A DNA stretch of 64,000 bases from Bacillus alkalicellulosilyticus (GCF_002019795.1 NZ_KV917381.1:2760068-2824067), one strand, 5' to 3'. Shown: positions 24,916 through 33,461, numbered from the stretch's first letter. Notes: generated by a model not told the origin, from the sequence alone. Translations and numbers: made by a program.

Positions 24916-25597
24916 GCCCTTCCTTAATAACTCCCTGCTCTAATTCATACTGCCTATCAGATATTGAAGCGACTTCTTTATCGTGGGTAATGATAAAAAA
25001 TGTAATATCTCTTTCAATGTTTAGCTCTTGAATTAAACTAAGTACATCTTCCTCGGTTTCTACATCTAAACTTCCTGTCGGCTCATCGGCAAGAATAATA
25101 GACGGATTAAGAACAAGGGCTCTAGCAATACTTACCCGTTGCTGTTGCCCACCTGACAATTCATTTGGAAAATGGTCAGCGTGTTTATCAAGACCGACTC
25201 GCTCTAACATTTGAATGATTCTTTCTCTGCGTTCATTTTCATCTATGCCCTTAAGGGTTAAAGGTAACTCGATATTTTCATAGGTTGTTAAACTCTGGAT
25301 GAGTTGAAAGCTTTGAAAGATAAATCCAAAATGATCAAGTCGAAATTTGGCCCACTGTTTTTCTGTGAAATTAGTGACATCTGTATCATGTATGAGAATT
25401 CTTCCATTTGTTGGTTTAATATATCCTGATATTAAATTTAGTAAGGTCGATTTCCCTGAACCACTTCTTCCCAATACAGAAACAATTTCTCCTTTTTTTA
25501 TTGATAATGATATATCTTTTAAAACAGGTATTTCTTTTTCTTGTCCCTTTTTTCCAATTATAAAAGAATGAGATAATCCTTCGACTCTAATTGTCAT
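24896..25597 (-). CDS. ABC transporter ATP-binding protein (MacB/LolD type)
   Basis: 233 residues with GRSGSGKST (Walker A), the LolD/MacB signature loop, [15 protein letters not shown] and [11 protein letters not shown] (Walker B). The ADEPTGSLD form is typical of MacB/LolD/FtsE ATPases. Start ATG 25597 follows AGGAGAG. It is the first gene of a three-gene operon under a good promoter at 25667-25695. The operon is divergent from the MerR/exporter pair, so the region holds two efflux-type systems. Confidence 0.9.
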   Translation of the reverse strand: MTIRVEGLSHSFIIGKKGQEKEIPVLKDISLSIKKGEIVSVLGRSGSGKSTLLNLISGYIKPTNGRILIHDTDVTNFTEKQWAKFRLDHFGFIFQSFQLIQSLTTYENIELPLTLKGIDENERRERIIQMLERVGLDKHADHFPNELSGGQQQRVSIARALVLNPSIILADEPTGSLDVETEEDVLSLIQELNIERDITFFIITHDKEVASISDRQYELEQGVIKEGRVLVEI

Positions 25598-25666
25598 GTT
25601 ACGTCTCTCCTATCGTATCGTATGTGTTGTGTGTACTATCTAAAATAATACACTTAATACAAACTC

Positions 25667-25695
25667 ATCTTATTCCTGTCTCTCCTATTTGTCAA
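25667..25695 (-). promoter_or_regulatory. Sigma-A promoter of the MacB-type operon
   Basis: On the minus strand TTGACA (25695-25690) and TAAGAT (25672-25667) are separated by 17 bp. Confidence 0.7.
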
Positions 25696-25788
25696 TTCTT
25701 TTTTGGGAAAATAAGAAAAAAGCCATAGAAACTTATAATCCAAGTATCTGGTAGTTACATGGTTTGAAAAATTTTTGTTAAAAAGTTC

Positions 25789-25819
25789 TTGCACCTGACG
25801 TAACGTCAAGGTGTATTCT
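25789..25819 (+). promoter_or_regulatory. MerR-type promoter with 19-bp spacer and operator
   Basis: TTGCAC (25789-25794) and TATTCT (25814-25819) are 19 bp apart, the stretched spacing that MerR activators correct. The spacer holds the dyad TGACGTAACGTCA, continued outward as CACC/GGTG. Confidence 0.8.
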
Positions 25820-25850
25820 GAGTTTAGTAGGAAAAAGGAGAGTGAATAAA

Positions 25851-26612
25851 ATGTCAGAAAGATATACCGTTGGCACTTTTGCTAAAATGACTGGGGTGAC
25901 AGAAAGAACGTTACGGTTTTATGATCGAAAAGGGATTTTAGTTCCCTCTGCTCGCAATGAACAAGGACATCGCTTATATACAAAAGATAATTTGCACCAA
26001 CTACAAAAAATTGTAACGTTAAAATATGTGAACTACTCCCTGGATGAAATATCTGAGTTCCTTCACGGTGACACAAGAGACTTCAGAGAAACGTTGATGA
26101 TGCAAAAACAAATGCTTGAACAAAAACGAGATGAGATTGAAATGATTATTGGAACCATTGATAGAGTCGAAAAAATTGTGGAAGACGAAGAATTAGATAG
26201 TGAGGTTCTCTTGGGGCTAATTCATTCCATTCAATATGAGAAGGCACAAAAAGAGTGGTTTGCTACACAAGTATCACCATCGATTGTGAAGAAAGTATTC
26301 CTTGAAGATGTAAGCACAGAAGACCGTATTATTTTTGAGAAAAGAATCATGTCCTTTATCCAAGATATAACCATTTGTTACGAACAAGGACTCCCACCTA
26401 CTGACCCAAAAGTACAAACTAAAATCAAAGGATTACAGGATATGTTTGAATCTCTTATTGCTCCCGAGGATATGGTTGAACTTGAAAAGATAGACCTTGA
26501 TAGCACACCAATGTTTTATCCGTTATTGCCTTCACATATCGAAGACTATCTTCAAGAGGCTTCTAAACTACTAACTAATACCTTAAAAAAGGATGGGAAA
26601 GACAATGGATAA
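25851..26612 (+). CDS. MerR-family transcriptional activator
   Basis: 253 residues. The N-terminal winged helix is typical: YTVGTFAKMTGVTERTLRFYDRKGIL and YTKDNLHQLQKIVTLKYVNYSLDEI, followed by the long dimer helix (MLEQKRDEIEMIIGTIDRVEKI). The ~150-residue C-terminal domain is of the helical, drug-binding TipAS-like size and has no metal-ligand cysteines, so an organic ligand is more likely than a metal. Start ATG 25851 follows AAGGAGAG by 8 nt. It probably activates its own promoter at 25789 together with the overlapping exporter gene. Confidence 0.88.
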   Translation: MSERYTVGTFAKMTGVTERTLRFYDRKGILVPSARNEQGHRLYTKDNLHQLQKIVTLKYVNYSLDEISEFLHGDTRDFRETLMMQKQMLEQKRDEIEMIIGTIDRVEKIVEDEELDSEVLLGLIHSIQYEKAQKEWFATQVSPSIVKKVFLEDVSTEDRIIFEKRIMSFIQDITICYEQGLPPTDPKVQTKIKGLQDMFESLIAPEDMVELEKIDLDSTPMFYPLLPSHIEDYLQEASKLLTNTLKKDGKDNG

Positions 26613-28347
26613 TATAGAAAAATCACTCTTTTCGAACCGCTGGAATTCATTTTGGACACTTATCATCCAATATCGACCTTCTCGATGGATTATAGGTGTC
26701 GCTATCTTATTAGGCTTAGGCGAAACGCTTTTAGCATTGCTTGTTCCATTATTGACGATGAACTTAGTTGATGTTTTATCTACGGCAAGCATTAATTATC
26801 AATTAATCGCTATACTCGTTATCGTTTTTCTTGGGCAAGCCCTGATGTCTGGCTTTTCGTATTACATGATGGCTTATGTAGGTCAGCATATCATTGCAGG
26901 CTTACGCAACCATCTCTGGAATCACTTAGTCCGACTTCCCATTCCTTATTTTGACCAGGAGTCTTCAGGAGAGATGATGAGCAGGGTCACACATGATACA
27001 AACGTCATTAAAGATTTTATTACAGCAAATGTCATTCCTTTCTTCTCTGGCATTATCTCTATCATCGGTGCACTGTTGTTTTTGTTATGGATCGACTGGA
27101 AAATGACTGCACTTATGCTTTTATCTGTGCCACTCGCTGTTGTTGTATTGCTTCCACTCGGGTCAAAGATGTTTGCTATTTCAAAAGCAATGCAAGATGA
27201 AACGGCAAAATTTCAAGGAGACTTAGGGAGAGTTCTTGGCGACATTCGACTCGTAAAAGCATCGAATGCAGAGGAAATTGAATCGACTAAGGGCGGAAAA
27301 CGAATTTCAGAACTGTTTACGTATGGGCTTAAAGAATCAAAAATTCAAGCCATTGTTTCTCCGTTAATGATGACCATTATGCTCCTTGTTTTAGTTATCC
27401 TTATTGGTTACGGAGGGTTTCGAGTTTCAACAGGAACGTTATCTGCGGGTGGACTTGTAGCCATCATTTTATACATGTTCCAAATCATTGTTCCATTTAC
27501 GACGATGGCATCATTTTTTACACAATTTCAAAAAGCAATGGGAGCTACATCTAGAATTCAGGAAATTTTCAAACAGGAACAAGAGAATCATCAACTAGCA
27601 AATGAAGTATCCAAACGAGACAGTCTTCGCTTTGAAAATGTTAGCTTTAGCTATCAGCCCGATAAAAAAGTTCTCAAAGACATTAGTTTCACGAGCAAGC
27701 CAGGGGAAGTCATAGGCTTAGTCGGCCAAAGCGGTTCTGGAAAAACAACGATATTCTCTTTATTAGAGCGATTTTATGAACCAACGGCTGGAGCGATATA
27801 TGTAGGAAACCAAAATCTTTCTAGTATTGACCTTAAAAGTTGGCGAAACAACATCGCTTATGTCTCCCAAGAAAGTCCCATGATGGCTGGGACCATTCGT
27901 GCAAATGTAACGTATGGCCTTGGAAACATCACAGATGAACAAATCAAAAATGCAATGACACAGGCTAGTCTCGATTCGTTTATTTCCTCACTGCCATTAC
28001 AATATGACACTGAAGTAGGCGAACGTGGCATAAAACTATCAGGTGGTCAAAGACAACGACTAGCTATAGCGCGAGCGATTTTGCGTGACCCTGATATATT
28101 ATTACTTGATGAAGCGACTGCTCATCTTGATAGTGCCTCAGAACTAGACGTACAAACCGCATTACAGCGCTTGATGAAAGGAAGAACAACACTTGTCATT
28201 GCTCACCGGCTCTCAACTGTCCGTCATGCAAATAAACTCCTCGTCATTGAAAACGGGGAAATAACAGGTCAGGGTACTCACGATGAATTGTATGTTACAC
28301 ATTCCTTTTACAGAAAGCTCTTTGAACAACAGTTTACTAATAGATAG
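26605..28347 (+). CDS. ABC exporter, membrane and ATPase domains fused (BmrA-like)
   Basis: 580 residues. Six membrane helices (about residues 30-310, with the YFDQESSGEMMSRVTHDTN coupling segment) are fused to an ATPase with GQSGSGKTT, YVSQESPMMAGTIRANV (Q-loop), LSGGQRQRLAIARA, ILLLDEATAHLD and the switch AHRLSTV. This half-transporter type forms homodimers like BmrA, MsbA and Sav1866 and exports drugs or lipids. Start ATG 26605 overlaps the MerR stop by 8 bp, so the two are translationally coupled and the exporter is likely induced by its own substrate. Confidence 0.92.
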   Translation: MDNIEKSLFSNRWNSFWTLIIQYRPSRWIIGVAILLGLGETLLALLVPLLTMNLVDVLSTASINYQLIAILVIVFLGQALMSGFSYYMMAYVGQHIIAGLRNHLWNHLVRLPIPYFDQESSGEMMSRVTHDTNVIKDFITANVIPFFSGIISIIGALLFLLWIDWKMTALMLLSVPLAVVVLLPLGSKMFAISKAMQDETAKFQGDLGRVLGDIRLVKASNAEEIESTKGGKRISELFTYGLKESKIQAIVSPLMMTIMLLVLVILIGYGGFRVSTGTLSAGGLVAIILYMFQIIVPFTTMASFFTQFQKAMGATSRIQEIFKQEQENHQLANEVSKRDSLRFENVSFSYQPDKKVLKDISFTSKPGEVIGLVGQSGSGKTTIFSLLERFYEPTAGAIYVGNQNLSSIDLKSWRNNIAYVSQESPMMAGTIRANVTYGLGNITDEQIKNAMTQASLDSFISSLPLQYDTEVGERGIKLSGGQRQRLAIARAILRDPDILLLDEATAHLDSASELDVQTALQRLMKGRTTLVIAHRLSTVRHANKLLVIENGEITGQGTHDELYVTHSFYRKLFEQQFTNR

Positions 28348-28362
28348 TTGCTATTTCTAAAT

Positions 28363-28442
28363 AAAAACGGACTCACGAATCGTTATTGCGAGAACCTCCA
28401 TCTTAGAGGATTGTACAATAACATGTTGTGAGTCCGCTTTAT
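28363..28442. terminator. Long compound hairpin between convergent genes
   Basis: CGGACTCAC and GTGAGTCCG close an ~72-nt structure. Inside are GTTATTG/CAATAAC and a small AACCTCC/GGATT-type hairpin. It is much longer than other terminators here and ends in TTTATTTTA. Confidence 0.65.
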
Positions 28443-28443
28443 T

Positions 28444-28719
28444 TTAGCGCTTGCTTAACCACTGACTAATTTGTGTTTTTTCCGTTTCAGTAAATTGAAA
28501 GTTAGGAGAATCACAACCCTCTTCTTGTAAGACGATTTGTAATACTTCCCCATCCTGATTTAAAATCACCAAAGCTTGTGGTTCTTCGATTCCTTCAGGT
28601 AAGTTATGGCTTGTGAAGGAGACCGTGAGATGAATCCAAGGACCAACCTCATCTTCACTTGTAACCCGAAAATCCGTTAATGATAACTCGGAATATTGTT
28701 CAAACTCTATATCAATCAT
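28444..28719 (-). CDS. Small acidic protein, unknown
   Basis: 91 residues, pI clearly acidic, with no signal or membrane segment. It reads as a compact beta-rich domain (LTDFRVTSEDEVGPWIHLTVSFTSH, then ALVILNQDGEVLQIVLQEE) followed by a C-terminal helix (TEKTQISQWLSKR). No family is recognised. Start ATG 28719 follows GATGGAGGA. It is monocistronic and converges with the BmrA-like gene. Confidence 0.6.
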   Translation of the reverse strand: MIDIEFEQYSELSLTDFRVTSEDEVGPWIHLTVSFTSHNLPEGIEEPQALVILNQDGEVLQIVLQEEGCDSPNFQFTETEKTQISQWLSKR

Positions 28720-28881
28720 CGTATTCCTCCATCGTAGTTGTTGATTTATTTATTGTACCAATTTCCTATTGAATTAAAAAGAACGTAACATCACTTGTGA
28801 GGTTATGAGATGTTTTTATTGCTTATTGTAGGAAATGGGAATAAAATTATTTTGTAAAAACTAACAGAAGAGGTTATGCCT

Positions 28882-29811
28882 ATGAAAAACGAAAACCATA
28901 GCGGGATAGCATTTGCTTTAGGAGCTTATTTACTATGGGGTTTATTGCCGTTATATTGGAAGTTACTAGAGTATGTACCAGCAGATGTAGTCCTAGCGCA
29001 CAGAATTATCTGGTCCTTGGTTTTAATGATTACCATTTTATTTTGTTTGCGTAAAATAACAATTTTCAAACAAGAACTTCTAAGTATCATCAAAAAACCA
29101 AAGCTACTTATTGGCATGATTGTTGCCTCTGTCGTGATTAGCGGGAATTGGTTTACATATATTTGGGCTGTTAATAATGAGTTTGTCATAGATACTAGTT
29201 TAGGATATTACATGAATCCGTTAGTGAGTGTATTCCTTGGAATTTTTTTCTTAAAAGAAAAGCTCTCAACATGGCAGATGATTGCCCTCGTTCTAGCATT
29301 TATTGGCGTCCTCAATATGACTTTTAATATCGGCCATTTCCCGTGGGTTGCTCTTGTATTAGCTTTTTCGTTTGCTATATACGGCTTGCTTAAAAAAATA
29401 GTCCAGGTCGGCTCGTTAACTGGATTAACGATTGAAACATTATTGATTACACCATTTGCTTTGTTATATCTTCAGTTTTTTGTGGAGCGTGGGGTTGCCT
29501 TTGCTGGGGGCTCAATTGGAATGATTTTATTATTGATGGGGGCTGGTGTCGCAACGGCTGTACCACTTTTGTTATTCGCCAGTGCTGCCAAACGAATCCC
29601 GCTTTATTTGATAGGTTTCCTGCAATACTTGGCACCAACGATTGGGTTGTTTCTTGGTGTGTTTATTTTCAATGAACCGTTTACTAAAGTTCACCTCTTG
29701 TCTTTTATGCTCATTTGGAGTGCTCTTGTCCTCTTTTCACTTGCAAAAACAAAGAGCTTTCTTTACATCGAATCAAAATACTTTAAAAAACATAAATCAT
29801 TTGGAGCCTAA
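28882..29811 (+). CDS. rarD: RarD-type EamA transporter
   Basis: 309 residues with ten predicted membrane segments in two five-helix EamA halves. The RarD pattern is clear: GAYLLWGLLPLYWKLLEYVPADVVLAHRI at the N-terminus, GNWFTYIWAVNNEFVIDTSLGYYMNPL near 95, and LIGFLQYLAPTIGLFLGVFIFNEPF near 250. RarD was named for chloramphenicol sensitivity, but the physiological substrate is unknown. Start ATG 28882 is chosen over ATG 28876 because AGAGG lies 8 nt before it. The 46-residue gene downstream may share its transcript. Confidence 0.88.
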   Translation: MKNENHSGIAFALGAYLLWGLLPLYWKLLEYVPADVVLAHRIIWSLVLMITILFCLRKITIFKQELLSIIKKPKLLIGMIVASVVISGNWFTYIWAVNNEFVIDTSLGYYMNPLVSVFLGIFFLKEKLSTWQMIALVLAFIGVLNMTFNIGHFPWVALVLAFSFAIYGLLKKIVQVGSLTGLTIETLLITPFALLYLQFFVERGVAFAGGSIGMILLLMGAGVATAVPLLLFASAAKRIPLYLIGFLQYLAPTIGLFLGVFIFNEPFTKVHLLSFMLIWSALVLFSLAKTKSFLYIESKYFKKHKSFGA

Positions 29812-29866
29812 TCTGAATATCTCTCCTTCGGAAGTGGGATGTTATGGATGAAGGAGGCTGAACGCT

Positions 29867-30007
29867 TTGACAAGAGATACAAACGAAGATACTGGCCATC
29901 GCGGTGAAAGCTATAAAGTAAAAGGAATGGATGCTCGTAAGACCCCGCTTGAAGCATCATACGAGTATGCCAGCGGAAATAAAGTAAACAAAAAGAAAAA
30001 CAAATAG
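29867..30007 (+). CDS. Small basic protein, 46 residues
   Basis: A short frame from TTG 29867 to TAG 30005-30007, preceded by a strong AAGGAGG (29851-29857) and followed directly by a terminator. The product is hydrophilic, lysine-rich at the C-terminus (KVNKKKNK) and has an internal KGMDARKTPLEASYEYASG stretch. Binding site, terminator and lack of overlap support a real gene. It resembles the small hydrophilic proteins common in spore formers, but I cannot name a family. Confidence 0.65.
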   Translation: MTRDTNEDTGHRGESYKVKGMDARKTPLEASYEYASGNKVNKKKNK

Positions 30008-30035
30008 AAAAAGCAGGGGGATTCCTGCTTTTTTG
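30008..30035 (+). terminator. Terminator of the 46-residue gene
   Basis: AAAAGCAGG pairs with CCTGCTTTT around a short GGGATT loop, followed by T6. It directly precedes the 52-bp repeat array. Confidence 0.8.
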
Positions 30036-30038
30036 TTT

Positions 30039-30376
30039 GGTCCTCTTTCACTTGATGAGGACCATTTTTGTTGTATTTCTGCCTTGTTTTGGTCTTTATC
30101 GGCTTTATGAAGACCGTTTCTCGTTCGATACGAACTTGTTTTGGTCTTCATCTCCTTTATGAAGACCGTTTCTCGTTCGATTCAACCTTGTTTTGGTCTT
30201 CATCTCCTTTATGAACACTGTTTCTCGTTCGATTCGACCTTGTTTTGGTCTTCATCTCCTTTATGAAGACCGTTTCTCGTTCGATTCGACCTTGTTTTGG
30301 TCTTCATCTTCTCTATGAAGACTGTTTCAATTCTACCTCGGCTTCTTTTTGGTCATTACCAACTTTTTTATATAGT
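30039..30376. repeat. Tandem array 1: 52-bp hairpin repeat (6 units plus a decayed seventh)
   Basis: Hairpins start at 30039, 30091, 30143, 30195, 30247 and 30299, exactly 52 bp apart, with a decayed GGTC start at 30351. Each unit is a 25-nt hairpin (consensus GGTCTTCAT, loop CTCCTTT, ATGAAGACC) plus a 27-nt pyrimidine-rich spacer (GTTTCTCGTTCGATTCGACC then TTGTTTT). The first unit uses a different stem, GGTCCTC...GAGGACC. There is no open frame through it. It fills most of the ~475-bp gap between the 46-residue gene and the CobW gene. Confidence 0.92.
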
Positions 30377-30483
30377 ACATTTGTTAACAAGGCATTGAAC
30401 ACATAGAGAACTAGTGAAAGCTCCCATTTCCACCCTTTTTATAGTATGATGAACAGGAACATAGGACGAGGACGTGATAAGGT

Positions 30484-31413
30484 TTGACTACTGATATTTA
30501 CATATTATCCGGATTTTTAGGAAGCGGAAAAACATCGCTACTAACCCAGCTGTTACAACATGAAAAAGAACTTGGACGAAAAGTTGGTGTTGTAATGAAT
30601 GAGCTAGGAAAGCTATCGATTGATAGTACGGCTGTTCCAGAAGATACACCTTTAACAGAATTACTCAATGGTTGTGTTTGCTGTTCACTTTCTGAGCAGT
30701 TTGAAGCACAGCTTTATGGACTTTTGCAAGACCATCAATTGGATGTCATTTATATTGAGACGACCGGAGCAGCACATCCGATGGAAGTATATGATGCCTG
30801 TTTATCGCCTCTTTTTGCTTCTAAAGTATCTATGAAAGGCATACTGAGTGTCATCGATTTAAACCAGTGGAAGCAAAGAGAAAAGTTATCACCAGCGATA
30901 CGCCAGCTCATGGTCGAACAAATCCGGCAAGCTGACTTATTGCTACTAAATAAAATTGACCTTGTCTCCGAACAAGAACAAGCCTCTTTTTTATTTGAGA
31001 TTCAACAATTTAATAGTCATGCGAAAACGATACTTACCCAACAAGCTCAAATCAATATAAACGAAGTTCTTCAAATTAAAACGCAAACGAAGGGTGAACA
31101 TACGCCTATTCATGTTCATAATGAACTACGTCTGCAATCTTTGGTTTATACCTTTTCTGATGCGGTCGAAAGAAATTTATTTGAGGAGTTCTTACACTCT
31201 TTACCAGAGACTGTCTATCGAATGAAAGGTTTTATTCGGTTTACAAGCTCACCAACATTGTATTCGTTTCAATATTCGTACGGGGTTCCGTTATTTATTT
31301 CAGATATGATGAACTATCCACTTACCCTTGTGATCATTGGCGAGAAACTAGACAAAAATACGTTAGAGCAACAGCTACGTAATATAGAAAAAAATGGGCT
31401 GGGACAGAACTAG
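30484..31413 (+). CDS. CobW/ZNG1-family metal-chaperone GTPase
   Basis: 309 residues. Family hallmarks: Walker A GFLGSGKTS (10-18), the metal-binding CxCC motif (Cys64, Cys66, Cys67 in NGCVCCS), ETTGAAHP switch, NKIDLV (guanine specificity) and a C-terminal CobW domain (RMKGFIRF). These GTPases insert Zn or Co into client proteins or help under metal shortage. No histidine-rich loop or Zur box was seen, so the metal is unknown. The start is TTG 30484; the binding site (GAGGACG) is distant and weak. It is monocistronic with a terminator at 31426. Confidence 0.87.
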   Translation: MTTDIYILSGFLGSGKTSLLTQLLQHEKELGRKVGVVMNELGKLSIDSTAVPEDTPLTELLNGCVCCSLSEQFEAQLYGLLQDHQLDVIYIETTGAAHPMEVYDACLSPLFASKVSMKGILSVIDLNQWKQREKLSPAIRQLMVEQIRQADLLLLNKIDLVSEQEQASFLFEIQQFNSHAKTILTQQAQININEVLQIKTQTKGEHTPIHVHNELRLQSLVYTFSDAVERNLFEEFLHSLPETVYRMKGFIRFTSSPTLYSFQYSYGVPLFISDMMNYPLTLVIIGEKLDKNTLEQQLRNIEKNGLGQN

Positions 31414-31425
31414 CCTCAAATAGGA

Positions 31426-31469
31426 AAAGGTGAATTTGAGAGTACTCAAATTCACCTTTTCATTTTTTT
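31426..31469. terminator. Bidirectional terminator
   Basis: AAAAGGTGAATTTGAG pairs with CTCAAATTCACCTTTT (16 bp, 4-nt loop), followed by T7. Confidence 0.88.
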
Positions 31470-31508
31470 CAAATCTATTGTTCAATTGCCGTTAATGGGA
31501 AGCACAAA

Positions 31509-31919
31509 TTAGCTATTATTTTTTTCATATGCTCTCAAAAGTTCCAATACAAGTGTTCCATTGATTTTCATACCACTTAATTCACAACCACTGATTTCTA
31601 CACCGCTTAAATTAGAATTAGTGATTTGACTGTTTTCGAGGTTACAGTTGTCAAATCGTACACCTCTATGTTTTGCATTAGGATCATAGAGTGGGTGGTC
31701 TTCTGGTGGAAGTCCGATATTATGTATGAACGCTCCTCCAATTTGTGCACCGTCAATTTCTAAATCACTCAGGTTTGCATCCGTAATCTTGGTTCTAGCC
31801 AAAGAAACATTCTCAAAATGCATGTGCTCCAAACCACAACACTCAAACCTTGAGCCATCGAGGCATGCGTTTTTCACATTCAGAACCTTAGTCGCTTCGA
31901 TAATTTCTAATCTTTCCAT
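31509..31919 (-). CDS. Pentapeptide-repeat protein
   Basis: 136 residues. Pentapeptide (A/C-N/D-L-x-x type) coils: ACLDGSRFECCGLEHMHFENVSLARTKITDANLSDLEIDG, then RFDNCNLENSQITNSNLSGVEISGCELSG after an 18-residue interruption (about 69-86). It should fold as a short right-handed quadrilateral beta-helix. Some family members protect gyrase from quinolones, but this one is short and interrupted, so no function is claimed. The start is ATG 31919 behind GAGGGTGA; longer GTG frames overlap that site. Confidence 0.8.
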   Translation of the reverse strand: MERLEIIEATKVLNVKNACLDGSRFECCGLEHMHFENVSLARTKITDANLSDLEIDGAQIGGAFIHNIGLPPEDHPLYDPNAKHRGVRFDNCNLENSQITNSNLSGVEISGCELSGMKINGTLVLELLRAYEKNNS

Positions 31920-32155
31920 TACTATCACCCTCACAAATTTTCATATAAAAACAAACTCATATATCATTTCCACACCACCCATATATTTCCTTCAAAGTTT
32001 GGATTTTTTATCAAATGGTTCATTTAGGAGAAGTGAAAAGGGGTAGTGGACATACAAAGTGAAATAAAATTAAGGAAATTATTTATTGTTAAATGATAAT
32101 ATCTACTGGAAACACTGTATGTTCAATCAAGAACACTATCTTGCAAATATAAAAT

Positions 32156-32202
32156 TAAAAAGCTGTGACAAAAAAGGAAAACCACCCTTTGTCACAGCCT
32201 AT
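32156..32202 (-). terminator. Terminator of the DUF6501-like gene
   Basis: GCTGTGACAAA (32162-32172) pairs with TTTGTCACAGC (32188-32198), with a U run on the minus strand. The 237 bp between the pentapeptide gene and this hairpin show no gene. Confidence 0.75.
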
Positions 32203-32208
32203 TTCTTT

Positions 32209-32415
32209 TTAGTTCACTTCTTCAAAATACTCTTTATAATAGCCGCCCACTTTTCCACTGTTATCAACAATGAAATAAAATTCCTCAGTTTCATTTTGTA
32301 CAGGGTATGTTTTATCTACAGTTAATACATTATGTACTTGATACTTTTTCGCATCCGTATGAATACATTTCACTTGTTTCACTGGATTCGTTTTGCTCCA
32401 TGTTGCATGAATCAT
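32209..32415 (-). CDS. Small soluble protein (possibly DUF6501)
   Basis: 68 residues. It reads MIHATWSKTNPVKQVKCIHT, then a small beta-barrel-like stretch (YQVHNVLTVDKTYPVQNETEEFYFIVDNSGKVGGYYKEYF). The pattern resembles short Bacillus proteins grouped as DUF6501; this is recalled, not verified. The start is ATG 32415 behind AGAGGTGAG, with a GTG 12 bp upstream rejected. It is monocistronic with its own terminator. Confidence 0.6.
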   Translation of the reverse strand: MIHATWSKTNPVKQVKCIHTDAKKYQVHNVLTVDKTYPVQNETEEFYFIVDNSGKVGGYYKEYFEEVN

Positions 32416-32466
32416 CGTTTTGCTCACCTCTTGTTTTTATCTCCTACTTATTATAAAACAACTCAA

Positions 32467-33006
32467 TTACTTATTCCAGCTTTCTTCAATGATCCATGGT
32501 GCAGCTGCTAACAAAGATGGAAAAACAACATCTGCTTTTGCCCGGTTATCTTTTTTTTTGCCGATGAAAACGGTGTGTACTCCCGCTTTCTTTCCAGCAT
32601 AAATGTCTGGTTCTCGATCTCCTACCATCACACTATCCTTGAGCGAGACTTGATATTTTTTTGCTAGGTCGGTAATCATTTTTGCTTCAGGCTTCCGACA
32701 TAGACACCCGGCTTCTGGTTTATGAGGACAATACGCAATTTCATCAATGACGCCTCCCACCTTCTCAATTTCTGCCTGCAACTTTTTATGAACTTTACCA
32801 AGCATCACTTCTTTCATAAAACCTAAACCTATTCCCCCTTGATTGGTCACGACAAACACTTTAAATCCTGTATCGTTAAAAGCTTTAATGGCTTCTGGGA
32901 CACCTTCTAATAAAAACAATTGATTTGGATGGTTAACAAACTTCACTCGGTGATTCAATACCTCATTTATTACACCATCCCTATCTAAAAATACCGCCTT
33001 GTTCAT
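32467..33006 (-). CDS. HAD-family phosphatase, GmhB type
   Basis: 179 residues. HAD motif I is FLDRDGVIN (Asp8 and Asp10), motif II VVTNQGG, a Zn-binding loop CPHKPEAGCLCRKP (Cys-x-His...Cys-x-Cys, the GmhB hallmark) and motif IV MVGDREPDI. GmhB dephosphorylates heptose-1,7-bisphosphate in Gram-negatives; in Bacillaceae the substrate is unclear and could be another sugar or a histidinol phosphate. Start ATG 33006 follows AGAGGTGAT. It stands alone, with no heptose synthesis genes nearby. Confidence 0.85.
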   Translation of the reverse strand: MNKAVFLDRDGVINEVLNHRVKFVNHPNQLFLLEGVPEAIKAFNDTGFKVFVVTNQGGIGLGFMKEVMLGKVHKKLQAEIEKVGGVIDEIAYCPHKPEAGCLCRKPEAKMITDLAKKYQVSLKDSVMVGDREPDIYAGKKAGVHTVFIGKKKDNRAKADVVFPSLLAAAPWIIEESWNK

Positions 33007-33126
33007 ATCATCACCTCTGTACCATATTTCCCTCAATACAGTTCTTTTACTACTGTTTCAAATACGGTACGTGAAATTTCATTTTTACACTCTGTGTTAT
33101 AACAACACGAAATCACTAATCGGATT

Positions 33127-33163
33127 ATAAAAAAATCCCGATTTCCACTGGAAACCGGGATAG
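33127..33163 (-). terminator. Terminator of the 32-residue gene
   Basis: On the minus strand ATCCCGGTTTCC pairs with GGAAATCGGGAT (3-nt loop) and is followed by U6. Confidence 0.85.
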
Positions 33164-33166
33164 TTG

Positions 33167-33265
33167 TTAGTTGCGAGCATAATAGTCGTTGATTGATTCA
33201 AGGATAGATTGCTCTTCTTGTACTCCTTCTACTGGCTGACTTTCATTTTGTTGGATGTTTTCCAT
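33167..33265 (-). CDS. Very small acidic protein, 32 residues
   Basis: A frame from ATG 33265 to TAA 33167 preceded by AAGGGAGAGAG and followed 3 bp later by a strong terminator. The product starts MENIQQNESQ, is Glu/Gln-rich and ends ESINDYYARN. There is no signal sequence or membrane segment. It has its own transcription unit between the GmhB-like and cydB genes, so a short regulator or peptide is possible. No family is recognised. Confidence 0.6.
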   Translation of the reverse strand: MENIQQNESQPVEGVQEEQSILESINDYYARN

Positions 33266-33390
33266 TTGAACTCTCTCCCTTTTTTTAAAAATTTTCTGAA
33301 TAATCTTTATGTGTTTCATTATACTTTTCTGTTATATAATAGTCAATAGATTTCGAAAAATTGTATCACAACAAAGTTCGCCAATTTTTG

Positions 33391-33440
33391 TAAAAAAAAA
33401 GGGGTGTGACAAAAGGTAAAAAATCCTATTGTCACACCCA
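33391..33440 (-). terminator. Terminator of the cyd operon, GGGTGTGACAAAAGG family
   Basis: GGGTGTGACAA (33402-33412) pairs with TTGTCACACCC (33429-33439). Nine A precede it on the plus strand, which gives U9 for the minus-strand transcript. Confidence 0.82.
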
Positions 33441-33461
33441 CTTGTTCCAAGCTTGGCCAGC

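Noticed and set aside
31920-32155. Possible gene or RNA between the pentapeptide and DUF6501-like genes
   Set aside because: Only short AT-rich frames without binding sites and no convincing hairpin apart from the terminator at its end.
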